Both the position numbers and the translations under genes were made by a program. Shown here in pieces: positions 17,407-25,314 of a stretch of 39,554 nt of DNA; within the stretch, counting starts at the first letter, position 1; each line of letters begins with the position of its first letter. The DNA lies in the NCBI GenBank assembly GCA_004557035.1, contig SFFB01000021.1, positions 1 through 39,554 on the forward strand. Reading direction: 5' to 3'. Source of the DNA: Bacteroidales bacterium. GTDB taxonomy: Bacteria; Bacteroidota; Bacteroidia; Bacteroidales; Bacteroidaceae. The notes under the pieces were generated by a model. The model saw only the letters and a list, made by a program, of their open reading frames with translations, was not told the DNA's origin and made no database searches.

Positions 17407-19107
17407 ATGCAAACACCCGAAAACGAAAGCAAGGAAACCAAAGCAGGACTCAATTTCATCGAACAAATCGTAGCCGCCGACCTCCAAGAAGGCAAAAACG
17501 GCGGACGTCTGCAAACACGCTTTCCGCCCGAACCAAACGGCTATCTTCACATCGGACACGCCAAAGCCATTTGTATGGACTTCGGAGTGGCCGAGAAGTT
17601 TGGTGGTGTCTGCAACCTCCGTCTCGACGACACCAATCCGCAAAAAGAAGACACCGAATACGTCAACGCCATCAAGGACGACATCACTTGGCTCGGTTTC
17701 AAGTGGGGCAAAATCTGCCATGCCTCCGACTATTTCCCACAACTCTGGGATTTCGCCGTGCGCCTCATCAAAGAAGGCAAGGCTTACGTCGACGAGCAGA
17801 CCAGTGAGCAGATTGCACAGCAAAAAGGTACACCCACACAGCCCGGCACGGCCAGCCCCTATCGCGACCGACCCATCGAAGAGAGCCTTGCCCTCTTTGA
17901 GCGAATGAACAGCGGCGAACTGCCCGAAGGCTCTATGGTCTTACGCGCCAAGATAGATATGGCCAATCCCAATATGCACTTCCGCGATCCGGTCATCTAC
18001 CGCATCATCAACAAAGACCATCACATCACCGGCAACAAGTGGCGTGCCTATCCCATGTACGACTTCGCTCACGGACAGAGCGACTATTTCGAAGGTGTCA
18101 CCCACTCCATCTGCACCCTCGAGTTTGTACCTCACCGCCCACTCTATGACTGGTTCGTCGATCAGCTCAAGGAAGGCAAGGACCTCGACGATAACCGTCC
18201 GAGACAATACGAATTCAATAGGCTCAATCTCACCTATACCGTTATGAGCAAGCGCAAATTGCTCGCTCTCGTTCAGGAACATCTTGTCGACGGCTGGGAC
18301 GATCCCCGTATGCCGACCATCTGTGGTCTGCGCCGTCGTGGTTATTCCCCCGAGGCCGTGCGCAAGTTCATCAGCATGATAGGCTACACCAAGTTCGATG
18401 CGCTCAACGACTACGCCATGCTCGAGGCTGCCGCACGTGAAGACCTCAATGCGCGTGCCTTGCGCGTTTCGGCCGTGCTTCATCCCGTCAAACTCGTCAT
18501 CACCAACTATCCTGAAGGACAGACCGAAGAGATGGAAGCTGTCAACAACCCCGAAAACCCGGCCGACGGCACCCATACCGTCACCTTCAGTCGCGAGCTT
18601 TGGATTGAACGTGAAGACTTTATGGAAGATGCGCCCAAGAAATATTTCCGTCTCTCACCGGGCAAGGAAGTGCGACTCAAGAATGCCTACATCGTCAAAT
18701 GCACTGGCTGCAAGAAAGACGAAAATGGCGAAGTCGTGGAAATCTATTGCGAATACGACCCCACCAGCCGCAGCGGCATGGAAGGTGCCAACCGAAAAGT
18801 CAAAGGCACGCTCCACTGGGTGAGCGTAGGACACAGCCTGCCCGCCGAAGTGCGCCTCTACGACCGTCTTTTCACCGTCGAAAACCCCGCAGCCGACGAG
18901 CGCGACTTCCGCGAACTGCTCAACCCCGGTTCGCTCGAGGTGCTCACGGGCTGCTATGTAGAGCCCTACCTCGCCACCCAGTCAGCCACCAACTACTTAC
19001 AGTTCCAGCGCATAGGCTACTTCACCTACGATAAAACCTCCACGCCCGACCACCTCGTCTTCAACCGCACCGTCGGCCTCAAAGACGGATGGTCGCCAAA
19101 GAAGTAA
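17407..19107 (+). CDS. glnS: Glutaminyl-tRNA synthetase
   Basis: A class I aminoacyl-tRNA synthetase of 566 residues that charges tRNA-Gln. PPEPNGYLHIGHAKA (40-54) contains the HIGH motif; VMSKRKL is the KMSKS-equivalent loop; LRLDDTNPQKEDTEYV and YDFAHGQSDYFEGVTHSICTLEF match GlnRS rather than GluRS. The length matches bacterial GlnRS (about 554) with an intact C-terminal beta-barrel anticodon-binding domain. Confidence 0.95.
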   Translation: MQTPENESKETKAGLNFIEQIVAADLQEGKNGGRLQTRFPPEPNGYLHIGHAKAICMDFGVAEKFGGVCNLRLDDTNPQKEDTEYVNAIKDDITWLGFKWGKICHASDYFPQLWDFAVRLIKEGKAYVDEQTSEQIAQQKGTPTQPGTASPYRDRPIEESLALFERMNSGELPEGSMVLRAKIDMANPNMHFRDPVIYRIINKDHHITGNKWRAYPMYDFAHGQSDYFEGVTHSICTLEFVPHRPLYDWFVDQLKEGKDLDDNRPRQYEFNRLNLTYTVMSKRKLLALVQEHLVDGWDDPRMPTICGLRRRGYSPEAVRKFISMIGYTKFDALNDYAMLEAAAREDLNARALRVSAVLHPVKLVITNYPEGQTEEMEAVNNPENPADGTHTVTFSRELWIEREDFMEDAPKKYFRLSPGKEVRLKNAYIVKCTGCKKDENGEVVEIYCEYDPTSRSGMEGANRKVKGTLHWVSVGHSLPAEVRLYDRLFTVENPAADERDFRELLNPGSLEVLTGCYVEPYLATQSATNYLQFQRIGYFTYDKTSTPDHLVFNRTVGLKDGWSPKK

Positions 19108-19183
19108 ATCCAAACGACACAGCAAGAGATGTTTCGCGCAGTCATCGCGCCACCTCTTCCTCAAATGTATTTTTTTGTAAAAT

Positions 19184-19220
19184 CCAACCCGGGCCAAAAC
19201 AGTCCGGGTTGGTTGTTTTT
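19184..19220 (+). terminator. Terminator after glnS
   Basis: Stem CCAACCCGG (19184-19192) / CCGGGTTGG (19204-19212) followed by TTGTTTTT. It is 76 bases past the glnS stop. Confidence 0.75.
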
Positions 19221-19240
19221 ATCCCTCTATAACTATAGTT

Positions 19241-19346
19241 TTGCCCTTTTCTCCAATCACACAGTCACGCGCATGTAAGCGGTTGAAACTGTGTGAGATG
19301 CTGTGATTGGACGACACGCGCTGTTCCGTCACGCTTCGGTCACACT
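19241..19346 (+). repeat. CCAATCAC dispersed element, copy 3
   Basis: CCCTTTTCTCCAATCACAC..GTCACGCGCATGTAAG, then GAGATGCTGTGATTGGACG and TCACGCTTCGGTCACAC. It is the longest of the three copies and shows the clearest CCAATCAC..GTGATTGG inverted ends. The stretch from 19108 to 19548 holds only this element, the glnS terminator and the following promoter box. Confidence 0.6.
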
Positions 19347-19484
19347 CTTTCACTCAAGGTTATGTTTTCATGGCAAAAAATATAAATCAAAAATCATTCC
19401 CACCGAGCATATTTTGGAGCTTGAAATCGCTAAATACCCACATTTGGTGATGGACAGCAGGCACGGTGATGAAGATAAAAATCG

Positions 19485-19492
19485 TAATTTTG
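19485..19492 (+). promoter_or_regulatory. -7 box for the hemerythrin/LuxR gene
   Basis: TAATTTTG in the context ATCGTAATTTTGCCAG. Its position excludes the upstream in-frame start at 19303 and favours the ATG at 19549 (or 19510). Confidence 0.5.
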
Positions 19493-19548
19493 CCAGTGTA
19501 AAAAGACAAATGACAAGCCCACTCTTTACACTCTCATTCCACTTTACT

Positions 19549-20511
19549 ATGCTATTCCCCTACAACGAACAGTCCAAAATGAGCGACATCATCTCCGGCG
19601 AACCCACGCTATTGCAGATGATGAGTCGGTTTGGCATCCCTTTGGGAGTTGGCGAGCGCACCGTCGAAGAAGTGTGTCGCGCCAGCAGTGTCGATGTGTC
19701 AACATTCTTGGCCGTGGCCTCGTTCATCAAACACGACGGCCACATCGACAACAGCCTGAGCCGGCGCGTTTCCGTTACGGCATTGGTGTCGTACCTGCAA
19801 CGCGCTCACAGCTATTTCCTTGACTTTCAGTTGCCCGGCATCCGTCGCCGTCTGCTTGAGGCCATCGACTGCTCGGGTGCCGACGAAGTGGCTTTCCTCA
19901 TACTGAAATTCTACGATGAATATATGGGCGAGGTGCGCCGTCATATGACCCACGAAAACAGCAAAATCTTCACTTATACCTCGCGCCTCGAAGCCGGTCG
20001 GCTCACCGAAGGCTACAGCATTGAGCGCTATGAGCGTAGCCACTCGGCCATAGACAAAAAGCTTCAGGAACTCAAAAATATCATCATCAAGTATTACACG
20101 CCACAGGGTTCGTCTGATCCGCTCGTCGGCGTCTTGCTCGACATCTACAACTGCGAAGCCGACCTCCGCATGCATTGCGCCATCGAAGACCAACTCTTCA
20201 TCCCGGCCGTGCGCAGCCTCGAACAGAAACTCCTGGCCGCGGGAGCCGACAGCGAGCGCGAGGGAGAAATCAACGTCGACACCAACACCGAAACGCTCTC
20301 TGAGCGTGAGCGTGAAATTGTAGCCTGCGTGGTGAGAGGAATGACCAACAAAGAGGTGGCCGACCGCCTTTTCATCAGTGTCAACACCGTGCAGACCCAC
20401 CGCAAAAACATCGCCCGCAAGCTCGGCGTGCACTCCGTGAGCGGCCTCACCATTTATGCCATCGTCAACAAAATTGTCGACGTGGCCGAGATGGCAGACA
20501 AGATGCATTGA
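19549..20511 (+). CDS. Hemerythrin-domain LuxR-family regulator
   Basis: A 320-residue protein with three parts. Residues about 10-65 resemble the ScdA N-terminal (DUF542) region of iron-sulfur repair proteins (MSRFGIPLGVGERTVEEVCR..VDVSTFLAVASFI). The middle (about 80-240) looks like a hemerythrin-type four-helix bundle with His/Glu ligands in RRHMTHENSKIF, YERSHSAIDKKL and MHCAIEDQLFIPAV. The C-terminus (about 255-310) is a LuxR HTH: LSEREREIVACVVRGMTNKEVADRLFISVNTVQTHRKNI. It probably senses iron, oxygen or nitrosative stress and binds DNA directly, but neither ligand nor targets can be read from sequence. The ATG at 19549 is chosen from homology and the promoter position; 19510 is possible. 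Confidence 0.8.
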   Translation: MLFPYNEQSKMSDIISGEPTLLQMMSRFGIPLGVGERTVEEVCRASSVDVSTFLAVASFIKHDGHIDNSLSRRVSVTALVSYLQRAHSYFLDFQLPGIRRRLLEAIDCSGADEVAFLILKFYDEYMGEVRRHMTHENSKIFTYTSRLEAGRLTEGYSIERYERSHSAIDKKLQELKNIIIKYYTPQGSSDPLVGVLLDIYNCEADLRMHCAIEDQLFIPAVRSLEQKLLAAGADSEREGEINVDTNTETLSEREREIVACVVRGMTNKEVADRLFISVNTVQTHRKNIARKLGVHSVSGLTIYAIVNKIVDVAEMADKMH

Positions 20512-20537
20512 CCCTTATTCGAGTCGGCCCATCCAAG

Positions 20538-20625
20538 TTTTGTATTTTTCAGAATGCCATAAAATGGGTATCTTTATGATATAAAAGTAAAAGTAGAGCA
20601 AAATCGCTCTACTTTTCTTGTTTTT
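20538..20625 (+). other. Composite promoter-like/hairpin element, copy B
   Basis: TTTTGTATTTTT at 20538-20549, a TATCTTTA box at 20569-20576 (26 bases from TTTTG, as in A and C), 12 bases, then a perfect 11-bp stem AAAAGTAGAGC (20589-20599) / GCTCTACTTTT (20606-20616) and a T-rich end. It starts 27 bases after the regulator stop and can act as a bidirectional terminator for the convergent genes. The box departs from consensus at the last base, so promoter activity is least certain here. Confidence 0.55.
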
Positions 20626-20638
20626 AGGCAATTACGGT

Positions 20639-20722
20639 CCTTATGACAGTAAAAACTGTCCTTATGTCAGGAATTTCTGGCCTTATGCCGGGAAAATCTT
20701 TCCCTATGGCGCACCCTTCCGA
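20639..20722 (+). repeat. 21-bp tandem repeat array, copy B
   Basis: Four units with exact 21-base spacing start at 20639, 20660, 20681 and 20702 (CCTTATGACAGTAAAAACTGT, CCTTATGTCAGGAATTTCTGG, CCTTATGCCGGGAAAATCTTT, CCCTATGGCGC..). One frame reads GPYDSKN-CPYVRNF-WPYAGKI-FPYGAPF. Most units hold a small internal palindrome (CAGTAAAAACTG; CAGGAATTTCTG). The remaining bases to 20844 show no gene. Confidence 0.7.
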
Positions 20723-20844
20723 AACCATTTGGGGCCATTTCATCGCAGTTTTAGTCTGTCTCGAGAAACTGGAGATGGATTTTCCAACCAATCGCGTCAC
20801 TCACAACCCCAATTAAAGAACAAGCAAGTGAGTGAGCCCACTAC

Positions 20845-21132
20845 TCAACATCCCTTGCCGTCGAGACTACATGACTCGCCGACCAACGGCACAAGCCCTT
20901 CGGGTAGTTCAAAACTCACGGTTTCATCGGCGAAAACGAAACAGGGAATGCCAATTTGCCCCTTGGCTTTCACTTCTGCAAAAGCCGGATGCGTGTCTCG
21001 CAGGCGGAGAAAAGTCTTGAGGTGACGCACGTGCTCACCTATATCAATAAGTTCGTAGTCAGGATTGTCGGCCAGCTGTGCCTTGACTTCATGGCAGTCG
21101 GGACAGGTGGACATCACATAAACACGGGTCAT
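20845..21132 (-). CDS. Glutaredoxin-like protein
   Basis: A 95-residue thioredoxin-fold protein with an N-terminal CPDC redox motif (Cys10, Cys13) after the YVMST strand. GIPCFVF carries the cis-proline loop. The short length and CPDC centre fit the glutaredoxin-related proteins of anaerobic Bacteroidota and Firmicutes; a general dithiol reductase role is likely, partners unknown. It faces the regulator gene convergently, and two CAAAATTA (minus TAATTTTG) boxes lie upstream. Confidence 0.8.
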   Translation of the reverse strand: MTRVYVMSTCPDCHEVKAQLADNPDYELIDIGEHVRHLKTFLRLRDTHPAFAEVKAKGQIGIPCFVFADETVSFELPEGLVPLVGESCSLDGKGC

Positions 21133-21183
21133 GGAGAGAGAATTTTAAGGTGAATGACGGGAACAAGACCGTCAGAAAACACA

Positions 21184-21252
21184 CAAAATTAGTGATTAAG
21201 CCCCAAATATGCACCTCGGACCGGCATTTTAACGACAAACGGCCCAAAATTA
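21184..21252 (-). promoter_or_regulatory. Two minus-strand -7 boxes upstream of the glutaredoxin gene
   Basis: TAATTTTG is present on the minus strand at 21184-21191 and again at 21245-21252, both in the duplicated context (C)AAAATTAGTG. The nearer one is 52 bases upstream of the ATG. Confidence 0.45.
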
Positions 21253-21307
21253 GTGCCCGGCGTGTCGGTATTAGCCTTGACTAACCTTATGCAAAAAAGA
21301 TTTTTTG

Positions 21308-21315
21308 TAAATTTG
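21308..21315 (+). promoter_or_regulatory. -7 box for the DUF1599 gene
   Basis: TAAATTTG, 88 bases before the ATG at 21403. This makes the upstream in-frame start at 21253 unlikely. A TTG lies too far upstream for a standard -33 element. Confidence 0.5.
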
Positions 21316-21402
21316 CAGCAATCTATGTGCCTATGGTCTCTCGCCGCTCCAAGGCAGGACAGTGACCACCCCACAAGCCAACCTTTCACATCAGACGCCA
21401 TC

Positions 21403-21969
21403 ATGACGCAAGAACAAAAGACTGAGCAGCAGTTCAGAGCCGCATTGGCCGTTTGCCGCGACCTTTTCGTGAAAAAAGCCCACGACTACGGTACGGCTTG
21501 GACCATCCTGCGCCTGCCCTCGCTCACGGACCAGCTCTATATCAAGGCTTCACGCATCCGCACCATTGAGCAAAACGGCCACTCGGCCATTGACGAAGGC
21601 ATCAATGCCGAATTCATCGGTATTGTCAACTATGCCATCATGGGCGTGGTGCTCTCCAAAATCGAGGCCGGCGGCCTTCGGCAAGGACTCAACCCCATTG
21701 AAGTGGACCGAGCCATAGCGCTCTACGACGAGAGTGCCGAAGAGGCCTTGCAGCTCATGCTCAAAAAAAACTATGACTACGGCGAAGCCTGGCGTGGAAT
21801 GCGCGTAAGCAGTTACACCGACCTCATACTGGTGAAAATCTTGCGCACAAAGCAAATCGAAACGCTCGACGGACACACGCTCGTCTCTGAGGGCGTGGTG
21901 GCCAACTATATGGACATGATGAATTATGCGGTCTTCGGGCTTATCAGGTTGGGCGTGGGTCAAGACTGA
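21403..21969 (+). CDS. DUF1599 domain protein
   Basis: A 188-residue protein made of two copies of the DUF1599 motif. KKAHDYGTAW..LPSLTDQLYIKASRIRTIE..GINAEFIGIVNYAIMG is repeated as KKNYDYGEAWRGMRVSSYTDLILVKILRTKQIE..VVANYMDMMNYAVFG. The family may be all-alpha, MazG-like, but no activity is established. In Bacteroidales it regularly precedes the BT_3928-family gene and tpiA, as here, and its end overlaps the next open frame. Confidence 0.85.
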   Translation: MTQEQKTEQQFRAALAVCRDLFVKKAHDYGTAWTILRLPSLTDQLYIKASRIRTIEQNGHSAIDEGINAEFIGIVNYAIMGVVLSKIEAGGLRQGLNPIEVDRAIALYDESAEEALQLMLKKNYDYGEAWRGMRVSSYTDLILVKILRTKQIETLDGHTLVSEGVVANYMDMMNYAVFGLIRLGVGQD

Positions 21970-23887
21970 CTTGCGCCGCCGTCGTCTCTTGGCAGTGAGC
22001 CTTTGCCGTCTGGTGGTGGCAACGACGCTCGTGGTTTCGGGCTTTGTCAAAGCCGTTGACCCCGTCGGGATGTGCGCCAAGGCCGATGCCTATCTCACCG
22101 CTTGGGGCTTGGGGCTCGGCGTGGAAAGTCTGCTGTTGCGCAGTGGCGTCTTGGCACTGGCCGTCTTGGAATTTATGATGGGCGTGCAGCTCTTTTTGGG
22201 TATGCGCCGCCGACTTACCATCACGGTCTTGCTCGCCTTTCAGACCGTAATGACCACGCTCACGGCCTACCTCTTCTTCACCGACACGGTGGAAGACTGC
22301 GGCTGTTTCGGCACGGCACTCACACTGACCAACGGCCAAACGCTGCTGAAAAATGTGGTCTTGCTCGCTATGGTGATTTTCATCTCGCGCCACGGCCGCT
22401 ACGTCATCAGACTCGTGTCTGAGCGCCGACAATGGTTGGCTTCGCTCACATCGTTGGCCTATGTCGTCACGCTCACACTAATGGCCTACCACACGCTGCC
22501 GGCCATCGACTTTGGACCCTACGTCGTGGGCACAGACCTCAGGAAAGCCTATACCGAACCCGACGCCGACACGCCCCCGCTGCTCGTTGCGCTCTGTCTT
22601 GAAGATGCCAACGGCAGCGACATCACCGACAGCCTTTTGGCGTCGCCAGGCAAGACCTGCTTGCTCACACTGCCACGCCCACAGACGGCCGACGACGGTT
22701 GCGTAGACCGCATCAACGACATAGCCGACCTTGCCGCCGACTCCGTCTTTGGCTTTTATGCCGTGGTGCCGCAGCAGACAGCAGAGATCGAGGTCTCTGA
22801 TTGGAAAGACCGTTCGGGAGGCAACTACCCCACCCTCAAGGCCGACCCTGCCCAGATTGACGCCATGGCCCGCAGCAACCCCGGCCTCGTGCTTATCGAA
22901 GATGGCAAGGTGTGTGGCAAATGGAGTTTCAACAACCTTCCAGCCACCGACGGAGAGCACTTCGACGCCTCACTCAACACAGCCGCAGCCGGACCCGGCG
23001 AAGCCCTGCCCCGGCTCGTTTTGTGGTATGTCATCCCACTGCTTGTCGTCTTATTGCTCGACCGCCTTTTGATTGGCAAGAAATTTTATCAACACTATAT
23101 TTTACGTCAACATTTAAAACAAAACACAATGAGAAAGAAAATCGTTGCAGGCAACTGGAAAATGAACAAGACCCTGCAGGAAGGCGTTGCCTTGGCTGAA
23201 GAACTCAACACCGTGCTCGCCGCTGACAAACCCAACTGTGACGTCGTGATTTGCACGCCGTTCATCCACCTTGCCCCCGTGGCCGGCATCATCAACGCCG
23301 ACGTTATCGGACTCGGTGCCGAAAACTGTGCCGACAAGGTGTCGGGTGCCTACACCGGCGAAGTCTCTGCCGCCATGGTCAAGAGCACCGGTGCGCAGTA
23401 TGTCATTCTGGGCCACAGCGAGCGCCGCGCCTATTATGGCGAAACGGCCGAAATCTTGAAAGAAAAAGTCAACCTTGCCCTTGAGAACGGCCTTAAGGTC
23501 ATCTTCTGCATCGGCGAAGTGCTCGAAGAGCGCGAAAGCGGCAAGCAGAACGAAGTGGTAAAGGCTCAGCTCGAAGGCTCTCTCTTTGACCTCACGGCCG
23601 AACAGATGGGCAGCATCATCCTGGCCTACGAACCCGTTTGGGCCATCGGCACCGGCAAGACCGCCACTGCCGAGCAGGCTGAAGAAATGCACGCCTTCAT
23701 CCGTGGCGTCATGGCCGACAAGTTTGGTGCCGATGTGGCCGAAAACCTCAGCATCCTCTACGGCGGCAGCTGCAAGCCTTCAAACGCCAAGGAGATCTTT
23801 GCCAAACCCAACGTTGACGGTGGTCTCATCGGCGGCGCTGCCCTCAAGGTGGCAGACTTCAAAGGCATCATCGACGCCTGGAAATAA
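21926..23887 (+). CDS. BT_3928-family membrane protein fused in frame to TpiA
   Basis: One uninterrupted 653-codon frame. Residues 1-401 form a BT_3928-family protein: a DoxX/MauE-like block of hydrophobic helices (about 20-43, 69-92, 97-118, 140-157, 168-190) with VSGFVKAVDPVG and DCGCFG, an extracytoplasmic domain (about 191-370) and a sixth helix LVLWYVIPLLVVLLL (about 376-390). Residues 402-653 are complete triosephosphate isomerase. No stop separates them: the codons before the tpiA ATG read RQHLKQNT. Helix count with the N-terminus inside places the isomerase in the cytosol. The start may be ATG 21926 (overlapping the DUF1599 gene by 44 bases) or TTG 21971 just after it. Whether the fusion protein or two products are made is unknown. 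Confidence 0.75.
   Translation: MRSSGLSGWAWVKTDLRRRRLLAVSLCRLVVATTLVVSGFVKAVDPVGMCAKADAYLTAWGLGLGVESLLLRSGVLALAVLEFMMGVQLFLGMRRRLTITVLLAFQTVMTTLTAYLFFTDTVEDCGCFGTALTLTNGQTLLKNVVLLAMVIFISRHGRYVIRLVSERRQWLASLTSLAYVVTLTLMAYHTLPAIDFGPYVVGTDLRKAYTEPDADTPPLLVALCLEDANGSDITDSLLASPGKTCLLTLPRPQTADDGCVDRINDIADLAADSVFGFYAVVPQQTAEIEVSDWKDRSGGNYPTLKADPAQIDAMARSNPGLVLIEDGKVCGKWSFNNLPATDGEHFDASLNTAAAGPGEALPRLVLWYVIPLLVVLLLDRLLIGKKFYQHYILRQHLKQNTMRKKIVAGNWKMNKTLQEGVALAEELNTVLAADKPNCDVVICTPFIHLAPVAGIINADVIGLGAENCADKVSGAYTGEVSAAMVKSTGAQYVILGHSERRAYYGETAEILKEKVNLALENGLKVIFCIGEVLEERESGKQNEVVKAQLEGSLFDLTAEQMGSIILAYEPVWAIGTGKTATAEQAEEMHAFIRGVMADKFGADVAENLSILYGGSCKPSNAKEIFAKPNVDGGLIGGAALKVADFKGIIDAWK
23129..23887 (+). 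CDS. tpiA: Triosephosphate isomerase (internal start of the fused frame)
   Basis: Interconverts dihydroxyacetone phosphate and glyceraldehyde-3-phosphate. The 252-residue domain is full length: N-terminal GNWKMNKT (substrate Asn and Lys), catalytic His in ILGHSERR, catalytic Glu in AYEPVWAIGTGK with the flexible loop after it, and the phosphate-binding GGS near the end. The ATG at 23129 gives exactly the normal N-terminus and follows an A-rich stretch (TTTAAAACAAAACACA) that looks like a leader, so independent initiation is plausible alongside read-through from the upstream frame. Confidence 0.9.
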   Translation: MRKKIVAGNWKMNKTLQEGVALAEELNTVLAADKPNCDVVICTPFIHLAPVAGIINADVIGLGAENCADKVSGAYTGEVSAAMVKSTGAQYVILGHSERRAYYGETAEILKEKVNLALENGLKVIFCIGEVLEERESGKQNEVVKAQLEGSLFDLTAEQMGSIILAYEPVWAIGTGKTATAEQAEEMHAFIRGVMADKFGADVAENLSILYGGSCKPSNAKEIFAKPNVDGGLIGGAALKVADFKGIIDAWK

Positions 23888-23912
23888 TCCATAAGTCATT
23901 GCCTTTCATTTG

Positions 23913-23984
23913 CACCCCATAAACACTTCACGCGCCTTGGCCGACGACGGACTAAACCGCGGCGGCAGGCGCGTGAAAGGGGTG
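23913..23984. repeat. Long imperfect palindrome between tpiA and the SPOR gene
   Basis: Nested inverted pairs: CACCCC (23913-23918) with GGGGTG (23979-23984), and TTCACGCGCC (23927-23936) with GGCGCGTGAA (23968-23977), with CCG/CGG pairs possible inside. No T run follows, so it is a poor intrinsic terminator and could instead be an attenuator or processing site in a tpiA-SPOR-folE transcript. Confidence 0.6.
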
Positions 23985-24041
23985 GCAGATGATGATTACC
24001 AATAACAACTTCGGTCGGTCTGCGGCCTAATTCCATCGAAA

Positions 24042-24644
24042 GTGAAAAGACTCACCCTCATCCTGCTTGCCGTCTTCGCCATCACGCTCACCGCGGTGGC
24101 TCAGACGCCTTTCACCCAGCACGTCCGCACACAGAGGGCGGGCGAAGGCAAAGTGCGCATCCTGCAAGACAGTACCATCGAGAAAGCCGTCAATCTGCCC
24201 ATGACCGGCAAGACGACAAAACCCGCCAAACCAGCGGCCAAGCCCGCCAAACCGACCACCAAACCCAAGGACGACACGGCCACACACCACCACAATGCGG
24301 CCGATCGCAACGACAAGCCGGACCACGACGCCAACGAAGAGACCGATACGAACAAACCCAATGCGCCGGTCAAAACTACCACGATGACGGCCTATCGCAT
24401 ACAAATCTTCTCCGGCAGCAACTCACATCAAGACAAACAAAAGGCCTACGACGTGGCCGCCAAATGTCGTGAAAAGTTCCCCGAACTCAGCGTCTACACC
24501 AAGTTCGTCAGTCCGAGATGGGTGTGCCGCGTGGGCGACTTCAAGACCTTAGCCGACGCACAAAACTATGCCTCTAAAATACGCGCCGCTCACTTCACAC
24601 GCGAAGTGAGAATAGTCAAAACCACCGTGCGCGTCAAACTTTGA
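24042..24644 (+). CDS. SPOR-domain exported protein
   Basis: A 200-residue protein with a signal peptide (LTLILLAVFAITLTAVAQT, about 4-22), a Lys/Pro/Ala-rich flexible linker with KPAKPAAKPAKP repeats and a His/Asp-rich stretch (about 60-110), and a C-terminal SPOR domain (about 118-195: YRIQIFSGS..KAYDVAAKCREKFPELSVY..RVGDFKTLADAQNYASKI). SPOR domains bind denuded glycan strands at the division septum. The start is GTG at 24042; no in-frame ATG fits the signal peptide. It sits between tpiA and folE as in other Bacteroidales. Confidence 0.87.
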   Translation: MKRLTLILLAVFAITLTAVAQTPFTQHVRTQRAGEGKVRILQDSTIEKAVNLPMTGKTTKPAKPAAKPAKPTTKPKDDTATHHHNAADRNDKPDHDANEETDTNKPNAPVKTTTMTAYRIQIFSGSNSHQDKQKAYDVAAKCREKFPELSVYTKFVSPRWVCRVGDFKTLADAQNYASKIRAAHFTREVRIVKTTVRVKL

Positions 24645-24697
24645 AACCCAATCGCCTCGCCGGCTTCATCCCGTCAGGGGCGAACGATATATAATAT

Positions 24698-25261
24698 ATG
24701 AGTGACGATATCCTCTCACAGCTCAAACAGCACAACCGCGACGTGCTCGCGCTCATAGGCGAAGACCCCGACCGCGAAGGCTTGGTCAAAACGCCCGAGC
24801 GTGTGGCCAAAGCTATGCTCGACCTCACACGGGGCTACAATATGGACCCCGTGGCCACCCTCAATTCGGCCAAATTCCAGGAACCCTATAACCAGATGGT
24901 CATCGTGAGAGACATCGAGTTTTATTCGCTTTGCGAGCACCACATGCTCCCCTTCTACGGCAAAGCCCACGTGGCCTACATCCCGGCAGGCTATATCACC
25001 GGGCTCTCCAAAATTGCCCGTGTCGTCGATATTTATGCCCACCGCCTCCAGGTGCAGGAACGACTCACCATGCAAATCAAAGACTGCATCCAAGAAGCAC
25101 TACGGCCTCAAGGCGTCATGGTGGTGATAGAAGCCCAACACCTCTGTATGCAAATGCGCGGCGTGGAAAAATTCGGCAGCATCACCACCACAAGCGACTT
25201 CTGCGGCGCCTTCAACCAAGCCAAAACCCGCGAAGAATTTCTCAAACTCATCTCAAAATAA
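24698..25261 (+). CDS. folE: GTP cyclohydrolase I
   Basis: A 187-residue FolE that converts GTP to 7,8-dihydroneopterin triphosphate at the head of folate synthesis. Visible motifs are PDREGLVKTPERVAKAM, the zinc/active-site ligand segment CEHHMLPFYGKAHVAYIP, the SKIARVVDIYAHRLQVQERLT block and EAQHLCMQMRGV with the second zinc cysteine. The length is standard. It starts 53 bases after the SPOR gene and is followed after 53 bases by the nucleotidyltransferase gene. Confidence 0.95.
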   Translation: MSDDILSQLKQHNRDVLALIGEDPDREGLVKTPERVAKAMLDLTRGYNMDPVATLNSAKFQEPYNQMVIVRDIEFYSLCEHHMLPFYGKAHVAYIPAGYITGLSKIARVVDIYAHRLQVQERLTMQIKDCIQEALRPQGVMVVIEAQHLCMQMRGVEKFGSITTTSDFCGAFNQAKTREEFLKLISK

Positions 25262-25314
25262 ACCTCACTTTCCCACCAAACATTCCGGCGCTTTTGCCCT
25301 CCTTTCAGCCATCA

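Noticed and set aside
20618..21025. A 135-codon plus-strand gene over the 21-bp repeats
   Set aside because: The second half is antisense to the glutaredoxin gene and only the repeat part has structure, so it is reported as a repeat with coding potential, not a gene.
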